Shown: positions 24,600 through 47,200, counted from the stretch's first letter. The stretch: DNA of 64,000 nucleotides from Eleginops maclovinus (GCF_036324505.1 NC_086370.1:2111953-2175952), one strand, 5' to 3'. Program-made: numbers and translations. The notes: generated by a model from the letters alone, not told the origin.

Positions 24600-25000
24600 T
24601 ACACATATTCAGTTAGTAATCTAAGTACTGCATTCAAATCTGTACTTAACTAAAAGTAACAAAGTATTGGCATCAAAATAATCTTTAAGTATCAAAAGTA
24701 CTCATTATGCAGAAAAGCAACAATATTTGTTACGATCTTCTTCACATGATTGGTGCATTCCTGTGTTGATCACCTCAATGTTGTACTTTGTGATGGCAGG
24801 GTTTATTTAACGACTTTACACTACTGGGTGGCTTAGTCTTTAATAATGTATGATAATATATGTGTTGGATTATATTTAGCATTAACCTAAATCTGCAGAG
24901 TAACTTATATGTTAATAAATGTATGGGACTAAAAAGTATAAAGTAGTATACATTGAACATTCAATTAAATATTTTAGTCATTGAATAAGTGTACTTAGTA
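24600..25000. mobile_element. Decayed hAT MITE (AAGTA-rich family)
   Basis: CTAAGTACTG, CTGTACTTAACTAAAAGTAA, CAAAGTATTGGCATCAAAAT and CAAAAGTACTCATTATGCAG are internal motifs shared with the family. The ends are not recognisable. Confidence 0.6.
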
Positions 25001-25653
25001 ACATTACACTGCTTGTTATAATAATAATAATGTACAATACATTTTGTATTTTTCTATAGCTCAAAAACCAGAGGGTTGCAGAAATGATTAATAAAACCGT
25101 CTTTCTGTTAGGCTGCACAGGTTCTAACTCAATGAGAACCATCCCTTTAACTCTCCTGTAATGCTAAGATTTTTTTTTAAAAAGGTCACGTGTCCATGAA
25201 GCTGAGTGAAAGTATTCACTCAGGTTTGAACCCTGGAGGTGTTCCTGCATCATCGACCGGCTCCCTGCACGGACGCTGACAATGCGCAACACATCAACGG
25301 TGTTGTGATGGAAAGCGATCCGTGTTATTTGCAGCGTTCCTCTAAAATACCCAATCAGGGTAACACCGAATCCTCCATTCAGCCTAAATGAATATTGTGT
25401 GACTTTTCGGCGAAAAAAGCGAAATGATTACAACTGAAATATTAAAGGAGACACAACAAACACGATGCTGGACTAGACTGCGCAACTGGATATTTAATTG
25501 ACATCATAATATAAGTATGTCAATACAAGTATTTTTTAAATTAAATGTGCTTATTTATGACAGAAAAAACAATGGCCCGAAATCGGATTCACATTTTTGG
25601 ATTTAGAGTTAGTGAAGGATGATGTATGTTGATCATAAAAGGCTGGCACTCAC

Positions 25654-25768
<115 letters not shown>

Positions 25769-25784
25769 TGTTCAGAGCCTGCTG

Positions 25785-34030
<8,246 letters not shown>

Positions 34031-34380
34031 AGAAGAAGCTCCGGCGACGATCCCTAGCCCAACTGACCAGCTGTTAGTCCACTGTTACTCCACTGCTCAT
34101 GTCTACACTGCCAGATGTGCTGCAGCCTGGCAGATTGTGTTTGGATGGTACACGGGGAGAATAATCTTCAGAACTGACACAACAAATAGAAATGCCCAGA
34201 TGGACCACCGCGCTTCAAAGGAATTCTTTCCAGTTATTGGGACTTTGTCACTGAACTGACCCACTGCCTAAAGGATTTCTAAAGATTATATGCATTATCA
34301 CATTTTTTTTTTGCCTTCTTTTGAACTGCATGATTAGAATAAATGTAGAGTAAATAAAACATGGATGCTTCAACTGGACT
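34031..34380 (+). other. pitx3: pitx3 3' UTR with polyadenylation signals
   Basis: AATAAA occurs at about 34338-34343 and 34353-34358, 310-325 bases after the stop. A longer 3' UTR using signals further right is possible. Confidence 0.6.
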
Positions 34381-34971
34381 GGTGGTCAACAAGTTGACCC
34401 AAAAACATCAGCTGCAATCTGTGCGACTGTCGCAGGAAAAGGGACCTGTGGTTGCAGTGCAGGAGAAATGGAGGATGTATATAATGGACCTTTTTGTTTT
34501 GTATGTGACAAAAAATATATGAAAACGTACTTTAAAGATGAGAAAAGCATGTTCTTCAAAAGCAAAGGCCCAAGGTTTATGTAGTAGAGCACATCCTTTA
34601 GGAACTCTAAACTTTGTTGTGAATTCTTCTCTACATGGGAGGTCACAGGTCAAAGGTCAGCCTGGATGGGCGAGAGGAGGGTCGTCCTGGAAGTGAACAC
34701 AAGAAAACAAGTTACTCACACATACCAGAACATCAGCAAGATTTTTCAAGTAAAAAACTCTAAGCCATTGAGTATATAGATTTGTGTGGTGTTTTAAGAA
34801 GGAAGTCCATGACTGTAAAAATGTATGTAAGAGTGCAGTTGTCATTACAAAAAAACAAGCTTTCTTTCCTGGTGTAGCCTGCTCTGTCTCATTAAAGAAC
34901 CAATTAAAGCATCACTTTTTATGAACATGGACTTTGACCAGAAGACGTCCGTCATATCTCTGATCTACAGT

Positions 34972-35484
34972 CAGTGTGGAAAGTAACTGAGTTCATTATG
35001 TATTGTACAATTTTAAGATAAGTATTTACATTTTCTGCCACATTATACTTCTCCTCCAATATAATTTGGCAGCAAATAATTGACTTTTTAATCCACTAGA
35101 TTTATTTAATAAATGTTGTTAATAGTTACTTAACAGTATTGTCAACAAATACATTATTATCTATATATTATTGTAGTTTAAGATGACTCCATTGATGCTT
35201 TCACAAACCTATAGCAGAAGGTTAATAAGTTGATATAAGCTCTACTTTTACCAGCCACAAATATTAAAGTAGTGCTATCATTAATGCATTAATAATTATA
35301 GTTATAACATTAATTGTAATAACTATTTAATTTATGAATCTGAAATGGACCATTTACTTTTGGTACTTACAGAACAGTAAGTTTTGGATGTTACTACTTT
35401 GTGCTTATGCCCGAGTAAGCTTTCAACCTGTAGCAGAGTATTTCTACAATAAGGTATTTCTTAGTAGAACTTTTTACACATCTG
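34972..35484. mobile_element. Decayed hAT MITE (CAGTG-GGAAAGTAA ends)
   Basis: It starts CAGTGTGGAAAGTAACTGAG, shares TCTCCTCCAATATAATTTGG-type internal motifs with the AAGTA-rich family, and ends near ACTTTTTACACATCTG. Flanks TCTACAGT and TCTATAAC match at 5 of 8 positions, compatible with an old target duplication. Confidence 0.55.
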
Positions 35485-37109
35485 TCTATAACCTGTAAAA
35501 CCATAAACACCACGTTCTCACAGCTGTGAGCGCAACACCATGGAAACGCAGACTCACCTCCATGGCAACCAGTAAGCAACACTGAAGCGGAGGGGAGATA
35601 TAGATGTTCCGGAGCCGTCTCACTGATATGTTTGACCTACACTCTGAGGGGGGACCGCAGGCTATCCAGTAACACAGCAGGAATTCACGGGGCCGCGGCT
35701 GAAGCGGGGCCAGGATTACATAAGGGCCCGGAGGAGCAAGGTGTCCCAGCGGAGCCACAACGAGGGGTTAGCAGCCCATCAATCTCCATCAGCCCCTCCA
35801 ACTGTTTATTGCTCTGACATTTCCACTGTGTGTTCTCTTTATACTAAATTATAAAATGTCAAAATGTAAACTGAATTATGCCAGCAGTACAAACACACAT
35901 ATTCTACTGATACTGCTTCTACTAATATAAGTCAAAACATATATTTTAAACAATTGTTAATAATAAAGTAACATTAAAACTTGATGTTTTAAAGCATAGA
36001 CATGTAACTAAACAAACCAGGTATTCAAAATGAGTTTAAATAATATCTCATATCAGATGCCTATAGTTAAAAAAGTTCATAGTTATTTTCCATTACCTGT
36101 CTATAAAGTAGTTAAACAAAAATGGTATAGCAACTGTTATTGTAAAACTGGTCATTTTTGAACCGATTTGAATCTTCTGTTAAACTATTTGAACCTGAAG
36201 ACATCGAAGGTCCATCTAAAATATTAACATGGATTATAACATTATAGTCTTCGCTGAAGGCCAACCCTGCTCATTTCTTTTGTGTTACAAATCACAGTCT
36301 TTATCTGTGAATAGTTTCCTTTAAAGAAAGTTAGAGCGTCTTTAGTTCTGATTGTTTTGTCAAAACTACAGGTTGAAGTGAAAGGAATTTACAAAACATT
36401 ATAAAATGAAATAAAATGATGAAGCTTTTTTTATGAACCAAAGTGGAAATCAAACAGACTTTGTATTTTTTACTAAAATGATTACCTACTGTAGTTTCCC
36501 ACTGTTCTCTACAAACTGATTACATGAAAGCGAACACACGAAAGCCCTCTTCGCCTTGATTGTGATTGAAAAAACAAACCAAAACTTTCTCTAAAAAATA
36601 CTCAACTTCACAAATGTGTTAGTTTTAACTTCATAATTTAAATTTCCTTAAGGTTTTCATACATTTGAAACACACAGAGAGACTGAGTCAGTGTGGGAGA
36701 ATCAGAACGCATCCCACCGTGGAGCAGGGACATCCTGCATGCAAGGAGCGCCTCATATACATTATTGAAAAGCACAAGCGTGACATGTAGAGAAACATCC
36801 CTCAGAGCCAGAGCCAGGCTTTCCCTGGTTAGGAAAGCTGCTGCGTTCTGTTTCTGAACCCATGAGCAGCTCTCAGTCTGCAACGTGTTCACACCGGGTA
36901 CGGACTAAAAGCTGACGGTAAAAACTCTGTTAGTGACAGTATACACAGACATACTAACAGGTGAACGATGATTGGTGGGGAGACACGTAGAAAATAGATT
37001 CACAAAATATAGTTTTTGTCCTTTCTGCTGATGCACTTTTTCTGTCACAGTTAACTATATCAAGGTCCAAAGGCTTTATTTTCATATGCTCAGCAGCCAC
37101 AGTGAAGTT

Positions 37110-37450
37110 ATCAGAATCAGAAATCCTTATTATTCCAACAATTTACATTGTTACAGCACAACTGGCAGGTACATTTTTTAAAAGAACTAAAAGGCATGCA
37201 AAAATGGCAAAGTCTCAGTCTTCTCCAACAATGCAACATCATTATATATATTTATATATATATAAGACATAAAACAATAAAACTAATTAAAAGAATTATA
37301 AAAATAGTGCAAGAGAATGTTGCAAAACCAATGTGCAGGTAATGCAATGGAAGTAAATTAAGTAAAATAGTAAAAGATGAGCTAAAGAAATGTAAAAATA
37401 ATGTTGTACTGTCAAATAAAATACTGCTTATTGTAATAATTGATTTATTT
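37110..37450 (-). mobile_element. LINE 3' fragment (TTGCATTGTTGGAG family), reverse orientation
   Basis: It shares CTTCTCCAACAATGCAACAT, AAGACATAAAACAATAAAAC and AATAGTGCAAGAG with the copy at 20330-20640. The CAGAATCAGAAATCCTTATT at its left is a typical LINE tail stutter. Confidence 0.6.
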
Positions 37451-38261
37451 TATACTGTCAATTTATATTTATACTGTAAATATCTATATAAAGTATGTGA
37501 TGGAAGTGTGTGACGATACAGGGCCTAACAATGTTGATATATGCCATTGAAAGAGGAGTCAGATCAAAACATCTCTTTAAATGAAATGTAAGGCATTCCA
37601 GAACATCAGTTGGAATAGTTTTTGGATGTGACACAAACAATCTGAATAATAAGAAAGTTAATCACAGTTATTGGCCATTTGATATTTGAACAAAGAAATC
37701 CAGTTCCTCCTCTCAGGTGGAGATGTATCCTGCTTAATTTGACACAGAGTTTCAATGTATCACATACAGCTCAGGGACCGAGCCGTTCCAAAGCACTGGC
37801 AGAGGAGCTTTTTAAATGGAGCTGCTGATCCGACAGCAGCCATCCTCCTGGTGGACTGCAGACCTGGTTTGTGGAGTGGGGTGAAGCGGTCACAGTGTGT
37901 GCTCCTCTCTGCCACACTGCAGAATCAATATTCCACCGGAGGGGCGATGTGTACAGTCCCTGATGTTTACTCACAGTTCAACTGCAGCAGGAGCAGAGAG
38001 CACAGGCTGGAAGAGATACAGAGGCATCTGAAGTTCTAACGATTACCTCAGAGAATAGAGAGGAGACAAAACAACAGAGGTGCAGAAACATGGAAGCAGC
38101 TCAGCTGGAACTCATGGACCTCACATTTAAGGAGTTAGTGCTTATTTACTTATTTCAATCTTTTTCAACAATTCAACAATTGTGTGACATCATGTTATTA
38201 AAAAAATTATTATTTTAGTAATGTAATGTAAGTAACTAAACAAAGAAATCAGAAAAAAAGA

Positions 38262-38473
38262 AGAAGGAACCCTTAATGGCCCCAAAGAGGGGAAATTCTG
38301 CATTCGACCCAGCCTACTGCTACGGGTGGTGGGCTGCCATATGTACGGCGCCCAGGGAGCAGTGTAGGGAATGGAGCCTTGCTCAGGGACACCTCGGTAG
38401 CAATTGGTCTTTCGGGGACTTGAACCAGTGACCTTGTGGTTCCCAAGCCAAGTCCCTTTGCCACCACATGCTG
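38262..38473 (-). mobile_element. tRNA-derived SINE, reverse orientation
   Basis: Read on the minus strand it starts near a tRNA-like head with the B box GGTTCAAGTCCC. It continues GAGGTGTCCCTGAGCAAGGC and TGGGCGCCGTACATATGGCA then GCCCACCACC, the conserved core of a widespread fish SINE. The tail ends near GGCCATTAAGGG. Confidence 0.85.
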
Positions 38474-38975
38474 CTATGTTCATTATCTAATTATATCCAG
38501 CATAATAATCTGGGTTTATACTGTAGGTCTAAAACTTCCAAATGGCATGCATTATCTATAAGTGATGTATACCTGTACCTCTTACAGAAGATAAAACTAA
38601 ACCGTAAGAGCTTAAAAAGAAAAACTTCATTTGTGAGTATTCAAACTCACATTGTCCCTAGAGTTTTGTGTCTCATCGTGCAGGTCACTGCATCGTGAGT
38701 TGTTCCCTGCCTCATGGATTGTTGTGTTGCAGCATCAGGACGATTTGGGATATCCTCCGGGATACTTCTTTTTCATAAATGTTAAAATTATAATTTTTGC
38801 CATCCAGATGTGTCCATGATGTAATTGTAGCATCCTGCTGATTCTGCACACACAACATCTATGACACAGGTTTCTAAGGAAGTTTCTAAAATGTTTCCCA
38901 TTAATTGAGGTTTTTGTGGAAATGTTCCTTGTCTGCTGCAACAGTCTCAGGACAGAGGGTGTCCACTCTGTAAAG

Positions 38976-39330
38976 CAGGGGTGTCAAACTCATTTAGTTG
39001 AGGGGTCACATACAGCCAAATTTGATCTCAAGTGAGCCAGAACAGTACAGTCATAGCTTAATAACCTATACATAACGACAACTCCAAATTGTTACCTTTG
39101 ATTTAATGGAAAAAAGTACATTCTGAAAATGATCACATTTTCTGAACAGTCTTTTTACAGATGTGATTATTCTTAATTGATTTCCACATCTGTTTACTAA
39201 TCCTGACACACCAGCATGTAAATTAAAGTGGGAACCATTAAGGAAAAAGGCTAAGTTATCCACTTGCCTTGTAAATGTATAACATTTTGAAAAAAACCTA
39301 TCAAAATGTATAAATGTAGACCAATGTCAC
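38976..39330. mobile_element. hAT (Charlie-like) MITE fragment
   Basis: It starts CAGGGGTGTCAAACTCATTT and continues with CATACAGCCAAATTTGATCT and ACAACTCCAAATTGTTACCT, all typical of a very common fish non-autonomous hAT. The right end is not recognisable. Confidence 0.75.
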
Positions 39331-39362
39331 AAATAATAGATTCCTCTCGGGTGGCTTTACAG

Positions 39363-39430
39363 CAGGGGTGTCAAACATACTGCCCACGGGCCAAAGTATT
39401 ATCTGGCCAAAAACATAAAAGTTGCAGTTG
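39363..39430. mobile_element. hAT end fragment (CAGGGGTGTCAAAC)
   Basis: CAGGGGTGTCAAACATACTG then CCCACGGGCCAAAG is a second hAT terminus, distinct from the one at 38976. Only about 70 bases are recognisable. Confidence 0.6.
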
Positions 39431-41569
39431 ATGTCTTCTCTGATTTTTATACTTTGCAATGTCATCCGGTGGGATACCAGCCCGAGCAGTCATCATATTG
39501 ATGAATATATATGACCAAAGGTGTATGTAATGTCACTGCTCTGTGTGAATGACTTGTAGTATGTAAAGCGGGGTCGTACAGACTGGATAAAGTGCTATAT
39601 AAGTACAGTCCATTTACCATTCCCACTGCCTCAAGTCTTTTTGCTAAGCTAGGCTAACAGTCCTGACAGCAGATTGATATCCATGTCATTTTGAGATGAT
39701 TCTTAGATCTATAGCACTATTACAAAACTATTTAGTGGAGACTGAAGCACAAGATAAAGGTTCCTCAGATATTTAATGGTCCAACAATCCTGCATCAAAT
39801 ATTTGGTAACAACAAGTGATGATAAATAATCCAAACAAAATAAAATGCTATGTGACTACATGCATACACACTGGATGTTTTCCAGTCACAACACATTATT
39901 GTCTGATTTATAATGAACAATGAAGCTTCTTATGGATAATCACGACACGTTATATGAGCTCAAAATATATGATACTCACCTATACACACTTTCATGTATA
40001 AACTGTAGTAAGTATTCTGTAATAATCCAAACAGTATTTAGTTATGATAGTATGTGTTGGTTTACATATTTTTTAAATTGTGTATGTGTGAGTATAAGTA
40101 GATTTTGTATACTTTAACCCCCATCAGTGAACCATTGTTAGAAGAACACAAGACACAGATTTACAAGTTAACTATAAGTCACATATGTAATGTTTTAAGA
40201 CTGTTGATACAAAGCCCTTTGATTGTCACACGGCTTTGTATATCCAATATAATTCACTATTAATGCCTTCTTCATAGTCTGCCCAGCAACATTAAGTCAC
40301 ATTACACAAACAGATGATGGCCTGTTTTCTCCTAGTTAAGCTCCATAAAAAAGGTATCTCTGCATGTACTTTAATCTAATGGATGTTGAAGTGATTTAAC
40401 TCACACACTGATCTTGCATTAGTGTCTTTGTTAAATCTAATATGTAAATTATGATGATGTATGTTTGCTGTCCACAAGGGTCAGGTCATGTGCCTGTTTA
40501 TCTGGTAGTTGCATTAAGTATCATTTTCAGTCTATTTGCATTTCATTATTCCTCAATGATAAGGTAGATTATAGTCTCAGAGGAGGAGGACTAAATGAAA
40601 GCGAGGAATGTGATAAATATTATGAGGACTCCAGTAGAAAACACCTTCATGGTAATTATGTTGAAAAGACAGAGAGAGTAATTCAGCGGACTCAACTAAC
40701 TGTGTGTTCCAGGGAGAGGATTAGAATTAAAAAGTGGCTGATACAAGCTTTGGAAGTTATTAACTAAACAAAGTTACTTAGGTTTACTTTTTATGAGCTG
40801 TTTGTTAAATCTATTTAAAGGGGGACAAATCTCAGGAGCTAATTGCGAGCACAGATTTATTCAAAGTGTTCCTGGATTTGAAGGTATAAAGATGAGCACA
40901 TAATTGTTTTTTTTGCCACATGAGTCTGAAAGTGTTTTCATGTGGCTGGGGTCAAGACGAAACCTCCATCGTGTTAAAGGAGGACAGTTTGACCGGGGAC
41001 ATGAGGTCAGCACTGAGATGAACAGACAGATGACCCTGGGACTAACACATGATCTCAGGTAGACTATCATGTGTTTGTTTTGAATATTTTATGCGAAAAA
41101 AATGAAAAGAAAGTCTCTGATGGAGAAAACTCTTTCCATTTATGAATTTTTCTAATCGTTGCTTTGTATTGGATTGTTTTGTTTTATGAGATCTTTATTA
41201 CATTTTTCATGACAGATGAGGTTCGTAGGTAAGAGAAGAGAAAAAACTCTGGACAGCACAGCAGGGGCGCAGGTGAGCTTTTTTAAAGGGGGGGGGGGGC
41301 GAAACTGAGAGAAATGATTTTCATGATATTTACTTACTATTTGTTTTACTATGTGTTTTACAATAATCAGTAACATTTAACATAAGCTCAAATATGAACT
41401 GTTTCAAAATCAAATATAATACAATATGAGTATGTATGTGGAATAACAAATGAATGGGTCCTTCCACCTTTCAGTGCAAGAAGGATCATGTATTAGGGCG
41501 TTTGAGGAAATAACTATTTAGAGGAATAAGAATTTTAAAATGTATATATATATAATATTTTAATCACAT

Positions 41570-41755
41570 TTATACTACTCTGTTCCATTTTGCACTATTT
41601 TTTTATTTATTATCTTTATTTTATTATTGTGTTATGTCCTTTTATAATATGTTGCATTGTTGGAGGAGCTCGGGACCTAAGATTTTCATTGCCATAACTA
41701 CACTGTAGCTGTTGTGCATCTGACAATACAAACCCTTGAAACCATTATATTTTGA
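41570..41755 (+). mobile_element. LINE 3' tail (TTGCATTGTTGGAG family)
   Basis: The text TCCTTTTATAATATGTTGCA, TTGTTGGAGGAGCTCGGGAC, CATAACTACACTGTAGCTG and ATACAAACCCTTGAA repeats almost exactly at 44735-44885. Confidence 0.7.
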
Positions 41756-41869
41756 TTGAAACTTTTTTTTAAATGGTGTGTATATTTTTCTCCATTAGTA
41801 CTTTAATTTCGATACTGTGACTACATGTAGCTGATTATACTATGTAACCTTTTCAATTATTTTATTTTG

Positions 41870-41940
41870 TCACAGAGTATTTTTAAGTGTGGTATTAGTA
41901 CTTTCACTTAAGTAAAGTGTATGAGTACTTCTTTCTCTCG
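41870..41940. mobile_element. hAT MITE remnant (AAGTA-rich family)
   Basis: TTAGTACTTTCACTTAAGTA then AAGTGTATGAGTACTTCTTT resembles one end of the family represented by the complete copy at 23258. Confidence 0.45.
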
Positions 41941-44734
41941 CAGGCACAAAAGCACACACACTGATTATCAATCTCCAAACTTGCTTTTGTTTCTTTTTGT
42001 GTTCTCCCTCCCTTTCACCTTCACTTATGTCCTTTTTTTTCTCCCCGCACCTTCCCATCTCTCTCCTCTTCCACTTTTCTCCTCCCCCTCCCTGTGCTCT
42101 GCAGGCCTGGTTCAGCCTGTGGTCCTGCTCTTCCCCCAACTGTAATACATTAGCAGGATTAACATTCCAGCAGTAAGCCTCTGCAGCGAAGAACCCAGCC
42201 TCCCAGCTTTCCTGTCCTATCCTCCGGCCCCTGCAGCTTGTGCTGTGTTGCATGTAATTTCCCGTTTGCCTTAGAACTCCCCATCTTCTCAATCACAGAT
42301 CATGTGTGTGTGTGAGTGTGTACTGCTTCTATGTTTACATGTGGGAAAACAAAGAGTCTTTTCTTTCTGATGGTGCTTAGCGTCATTTCAATATTCTTTA
42401 TCATGTCATGCTATTCCACGAAAATGGAAAATGTAAGACACCTTGATTCTATATTTTCTCATTCTGTTCACACAAATCAATATTAATACTTTCTGACTTC
42501 TTCATCCTTTCTGTGGCTCCATGAACCCATTAGGTCCTATATTGAAATGTTTGAATACACTCACAAAAAAATAACATTTATTTTTAAAAACCTAAGTAGT
42601 TTCCTTGAACTCATAAACCGTTTCAATCCATTTAAGGCAGGTTAGGAAACTTTAATGAAACAGGAAATGGTAAAAAAAAGCATCAGTTGAGGACTACTTT
42701 CAGCAACTGATTTATACACAACCAGGTCACTGCCAAAAAGGAACATGTTGCATGTTGGGATGCATGGAAAGATTGGAGTAGCTCAGTTAGTTTGGTTTAA
42801 CCAAAAAAAGAGTAATACATGCCCAAATATGACACGCTGTTGTGAGGATTATATGATGCATATTTATTATAATGCAATCAAATATACTGACTTGTACGAC
42901 CTGCAGGACACACCTCCCCCGAACCTCACACGAGTGGTAAAAGTAGAAATGCAACGTTAACCAAGCCTCCTGAATAAGAGAGAACCAGCTATCACCGTTC
43001 ATTTCAGGGTCTTGATGATGAATTCAATTATACATTTAAAACATCTATTATGGATGATTTTGCAAACCTTCAGATCACTTTCGCTGACTAATGTCTTTAA
43101 ATGTGCAATGCCAAAGTCTCCCAAAAAGTATGCACTGGCACCTACAGTAGGGCTGCATAGAGAAAGATTGTGGTTATACAGTAGCAAACTTCCAGGAATT
43201 CCTGAACGTTGCATTGGAAGTCATAGGTAGAGATCGAATCCAATACGAACAGATAATGTGGGACACATCAGACTTAATCACTCCATACATCTATTTCATA
43301 AGAGAACAACAATGAGATGCTCCAGAGTTAAAATTAACCCCCACACATACAGTACGTTTCAGTCCTACAGCTTCATCACACAGAAATGATGGACCTGTTG
43401 TTGTGATTAGTTTTGGCAGTATGACGGTTTAAGTGTTGATTGTAATAAAAAAATCATGCCAGCCAGTGGGGCTCACTGATCCGTTTTTGGGGTTCCACAG
43501 TCAGGAGAAGAGAGTTCAGGGTCTGCACACACAACCCTTGTTAGGAGACACACTGTTGGATCGATCTGCCTCAGGGATTTGTTCCCTGAAGAAGAAAAAA
43601 AAGTATATTGTTTAATATAACCTAATGTCGCTAGCCCTATTCTTTAATGTTTGATTGCCCTCTCAATTAGTTTATGATCATAATGAATTATCTAAATACC
43701 AGAAATAGATGTTTTGCATTCATCACGTTGTATTCCAATCTTTGTGATCTTAAACCCAAACAGAGATTCTCTAACGCTCCCAGCCTGCAGCAGCTGAAGC
43801 CGCAGCTCTGCTCTCAAACTGATCCCAGACACCTCTAATTGGCCGGTATTTATCCAGGAGCCCAGGAGAGCAGAGTGCACGCAGGGCTGTTTTCACATGG
43901 GATTAACCCAGGTCCAAATCCTAACACACTTCACAGAGAAAACCTCAACACTCTTACTGCTTCATCTGGCAAAGATTGGCCCCCGGCGCCTGTTTACCCA
44001 ATCTGACCACTGTGTTTCTGAGCGGCTGGACTCCTGGCAGGCAGGACTGCTAGAAATGTGACGTGACTCCAGCTATAGAACAAATGTCCTGACAGCAACC
44101 TGCATTTTACATCCAGTCGGTTTCTGTCTTCCATACCTACCCCCCCACACAGAGACACGGATCTGAAGTAGAAATACTGGAAGGTGGAAGGTATTACAAT
44201 GCAATCACTGCATTTTAATAAAAGCCAGTTGTGGTCGATTTCTTTGCACTCATTAGCTAATGTCATAAACTTTGATGCTCTTTTGGGGGGGTTTGGAAAT
44301 GTAGATTTGTTATGGAAGGGGTCATGAGGAAATACTGAATTGCTCAAACTGAGGCCCAAATCATAATGTTTATAACAACCAACCAGTAATTCACAGCAAA
44401 CATTGCTACAAAAGTTACAAGCCTAACCCGGTTCAACTCTTTGTCCCCCCCTCTCTGTTTGTCGATCAGCTGATGGTGCTCAGTTGAAAGCCACTCTTCT
44501 CTCTACCGTCATGTCGGTGTCAGAGCGATGCTCCTCAAGTGTTCATCACGGCCGGGCTCCACAGCTGGCCTCACAGTGAGTTCATCAGGTGTCCTGCTCC
44601 ACGTCTCAACGATTGTGATCTCCAGCCAGGCTCTCCACCCACTCACCCCCACAGTGCCTTCATTCCGTCAGCGGGATGACACTGTGCAGCTTAGGCAACT
44701 CAAAATAAGACGGTGATGGAATCTAATCGCCAAA

Positions 44735-44885
44735 GGCTCATCATTTTGCACTATTTTATTTTTATTTATTTTGATGTCCTTTTATAATATGTTGCATTGT
44801 TGGAGGGGCTCAGAACCTAATATTTCCATTCCCATAACTACACTGTAGCTACTGTGCATATGACAATCAAAACCCTTGAACCGTG
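44735..44885 (+). mobile_element. LINE 3' tail (TTGCATTGTTGGAG family)
   Basis: Nearly identical in its core to 41570-41755 and in the same orientation; it ends AATCAAAACCCTTGAA. The similarity suggests recent activity relative to the other copies. Confidence 0.7.
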
Positions 44886-46717
44886 AATTTGTCCCTAGCT
44901 ATGGTCTTGTGCACTGGATCAATACAAGCATATTTTTCTCCCTCTTTCAACTATCTGATGGCTTTACACAGGGTTTAAGCTGAGACAAAAAAAATCTTGT
45001 CAGGGTTTACTTATTCAAGCCGTTCAACTGCAACTCAGGGTGTTCAGCATTGGAAGGCTTTGGCTCAGTATGCATGAAGATACATTTATACATGTCACCT
45101 AAAACATGGGTGAAGATATGTTCATACATGTTATTATTTCAGACATGCGTTTAGAGTCATATCTTGGTTGCCCCAAGTCTTGAAATGAATCCCATGAGAC
45201 AGATCAAGTAAATATTGTTGGAGTCATACGAACAGCTTTTCTTTTAAACCTTGAATTAGATCCATCTGTTGCTCCACAAATATGGACAATAATATATTTA
45301 CCTTGTTTTTTACGTCATTTCTGCCCCCCCTTTGCTGTAAAACCAATTGTCCTCCAGGTAGAAAAGAAAATTGAAAGTTAAAATATGGACTTCTGAATGT
45401 CTGCAGGGGTCATCTGCCACATTTATCCACACTATTTTGAGCAGACACTGTGGGGGCCACACTTTAAACAAGTAAACATAATAACAATATGCTTCATGCT
45501 CTTTGGCTTTAAGTGATTTAGTTATTTTTAGTCAACTCCATTCCAGCAACCTACAATATAGCATGTGGAAGAATAAAACAGACGATAAATGAGAGTTATT
45601 TTCAGGGTCAGTTTCATCTCACCTGAGAGGCCAGCACAGCTCTGCAGGGGGCTGTGTGTTCAGTGGGAGGACGATCATGCTCTTGTAGACCACAAGATGT
45701 GTGTATGCGAAATAAAAAGCGTGGTATCAATCATTGCCACTCTCAAAACTCTGATTTTGTGCATGATTTGTGCATACTCAGAACACAGTGGGATTATTTT
45801 GAAGTATGCAGTTTGAGGAAGGATGTGAAAGCTTTGGTGGAAATGTGAGGTTACACTAGCCAGTGTCAAATAAATAGTTTTAAAACATGATTTTAATGTT
45901 TATTACACAATTGCGTATATTTATTTCCCAATGCAACGATATTTGAACGGATCATAAAGCAGTGGAAGAATAAACCACTACGCATTTATATTATGATAAC
46001 CACTTTGTCACTTTCAGATGCAATTTCGAATTGCGGGTTAATTATATAGGTTGTACTGTGTATGGAGAGGGTTTTTTTATCCGCCGTTGCCAAATACTCG
46101 TTTTCATTTTATGTAAATGTGATGGGGAATAAAGTATTCTGATTCTGACACCTGAGTGATATTGCCTTTTTCTTTACTGCCATCTATTGGACAAATACAA
46201 ATGTCCAAAATGGGAAAAATAAACTGAAGACTGTCGGATCATCACATCTCAGAAGTTACTGAAGTCCCCGAAGTATTTATTACATTTATTTTCAATTAAA
46301 AGTCCTGCATTAAAGTGGTTAATAAAATACCAAAATATAGTTTTAGCAGTTAACTTTGTGAACCAACATATTTGAAGGCTCTTTTCCAATCAGATAATAA
46401 ATAAGAATTGCTGACAACTTAAAATATGTCTTTGTAGGATAAGTTACAACTTTTGACAAATATAGAATGAAATATAGTATATCTTTAATAACCTAACTCA
46501 TACTGTATGCACTTAACTTTTTCATAACTTTTTCAATGCATTTTCTAGCTTTTTACGCCATTGCTCTTAACTATTTATTCCCCCTGAGTGATTGTTTACG
46601 TTCCCCTGCGTGTTTTTATTGTTTGTCTGTTCCTGCGCACTGTGACAGTGACAGAGCTGCACTCCAAAATCATGTTGTATATTTTTTAAAATAACAATAA
46701 AGGCTTATATTCTATGT

Positions 46718-46973
46718 TCATTTTATTTGTTATATTATTTTGCTGGTTTAATGTTGTCTCATCCTGTGTGTATGTGTGTATGTGTGTGTGTGCGTGCGCA
46801 CGTGCACACACGCGCGCGCGTGTGTAAAGACTGTCTGTGGATCAGTGAATCAATAAAAAAGTTTACCATTTGTTATTTTAACACAATATTTCTATGCCCA
46901 CATGAACATTAAAACGGTTATTTGGGGCTAAAATGTCTCCTCTTATCTGTAATGCCAACAAATATATCCTCTT
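46718..46973 (+). repeat. Direct duplication, copy 1 (upstream of the lipase promoter)
   Basis: It begins TTCATTTTATT, then AATGTTGTCTCATCCTGTGT, a TG/CG-alternating run, GGATCAGTGAATCAATAAAA, TTATTTGGGGCTAAAATGTC and CAAATATATCCTCTT. Copy 2 at 48264-48491 has the same order in the same orientation. Confidence 0.88.
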
Positions 46974-47200
46974 TAACTGTACTGTACAGTCTTGTGTGGT
47001 ATTCCTCTGTAATGTTTATATGCTGATTAATGATGATCAGGTTTCAGTAGTTTATTCGGTCCCCCAGCTGCAGATGTAGAACAGACCTGAGATCACGTTG
47101 TCCTGTTAATGAAGACATCATGAGCTCTGATCTGCAGGGGGGCTGCATGAAGAACATGTGTGAAGAACTCATGACCTATTCCTCACCCTTACATGTGTCT

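Larger units (their letters stand above)
34381..47190. other. pitx3-pnlip intergenic region
   Basis: About 12.8 kb with no gene that I can support. It contains hAT remnants (34972-35484, 38976-39330, 39363-39430, 41870-41940), LINE 3' copies (37110-37450, 41570-41755, 44735-44885), a SINE (38262-38473) and one copy of a lipase-locus duplication (46718-46973). Non-repetitive blocks near 35560-35800, 36640-36900, 42100-42300 and 43690-44060 could be conserved elements. Two of these hold GGATTA motifs (about 42155 and 43899). Confidence 0.65.

Noticed and set aside
38380..38475. Possible tRNA gene on the minus strand
   Set aside because: It is the tRNA-like head of a SINE, followed by the conserved SINE core.
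41870..42292. 140-codon minus-strand frame rich in Lys, Glu and Arg
   Set aside because: It is the complement of a pyrimidine-rich stretch and a hAT remnant; the composition reflects the repeat and not a protein.
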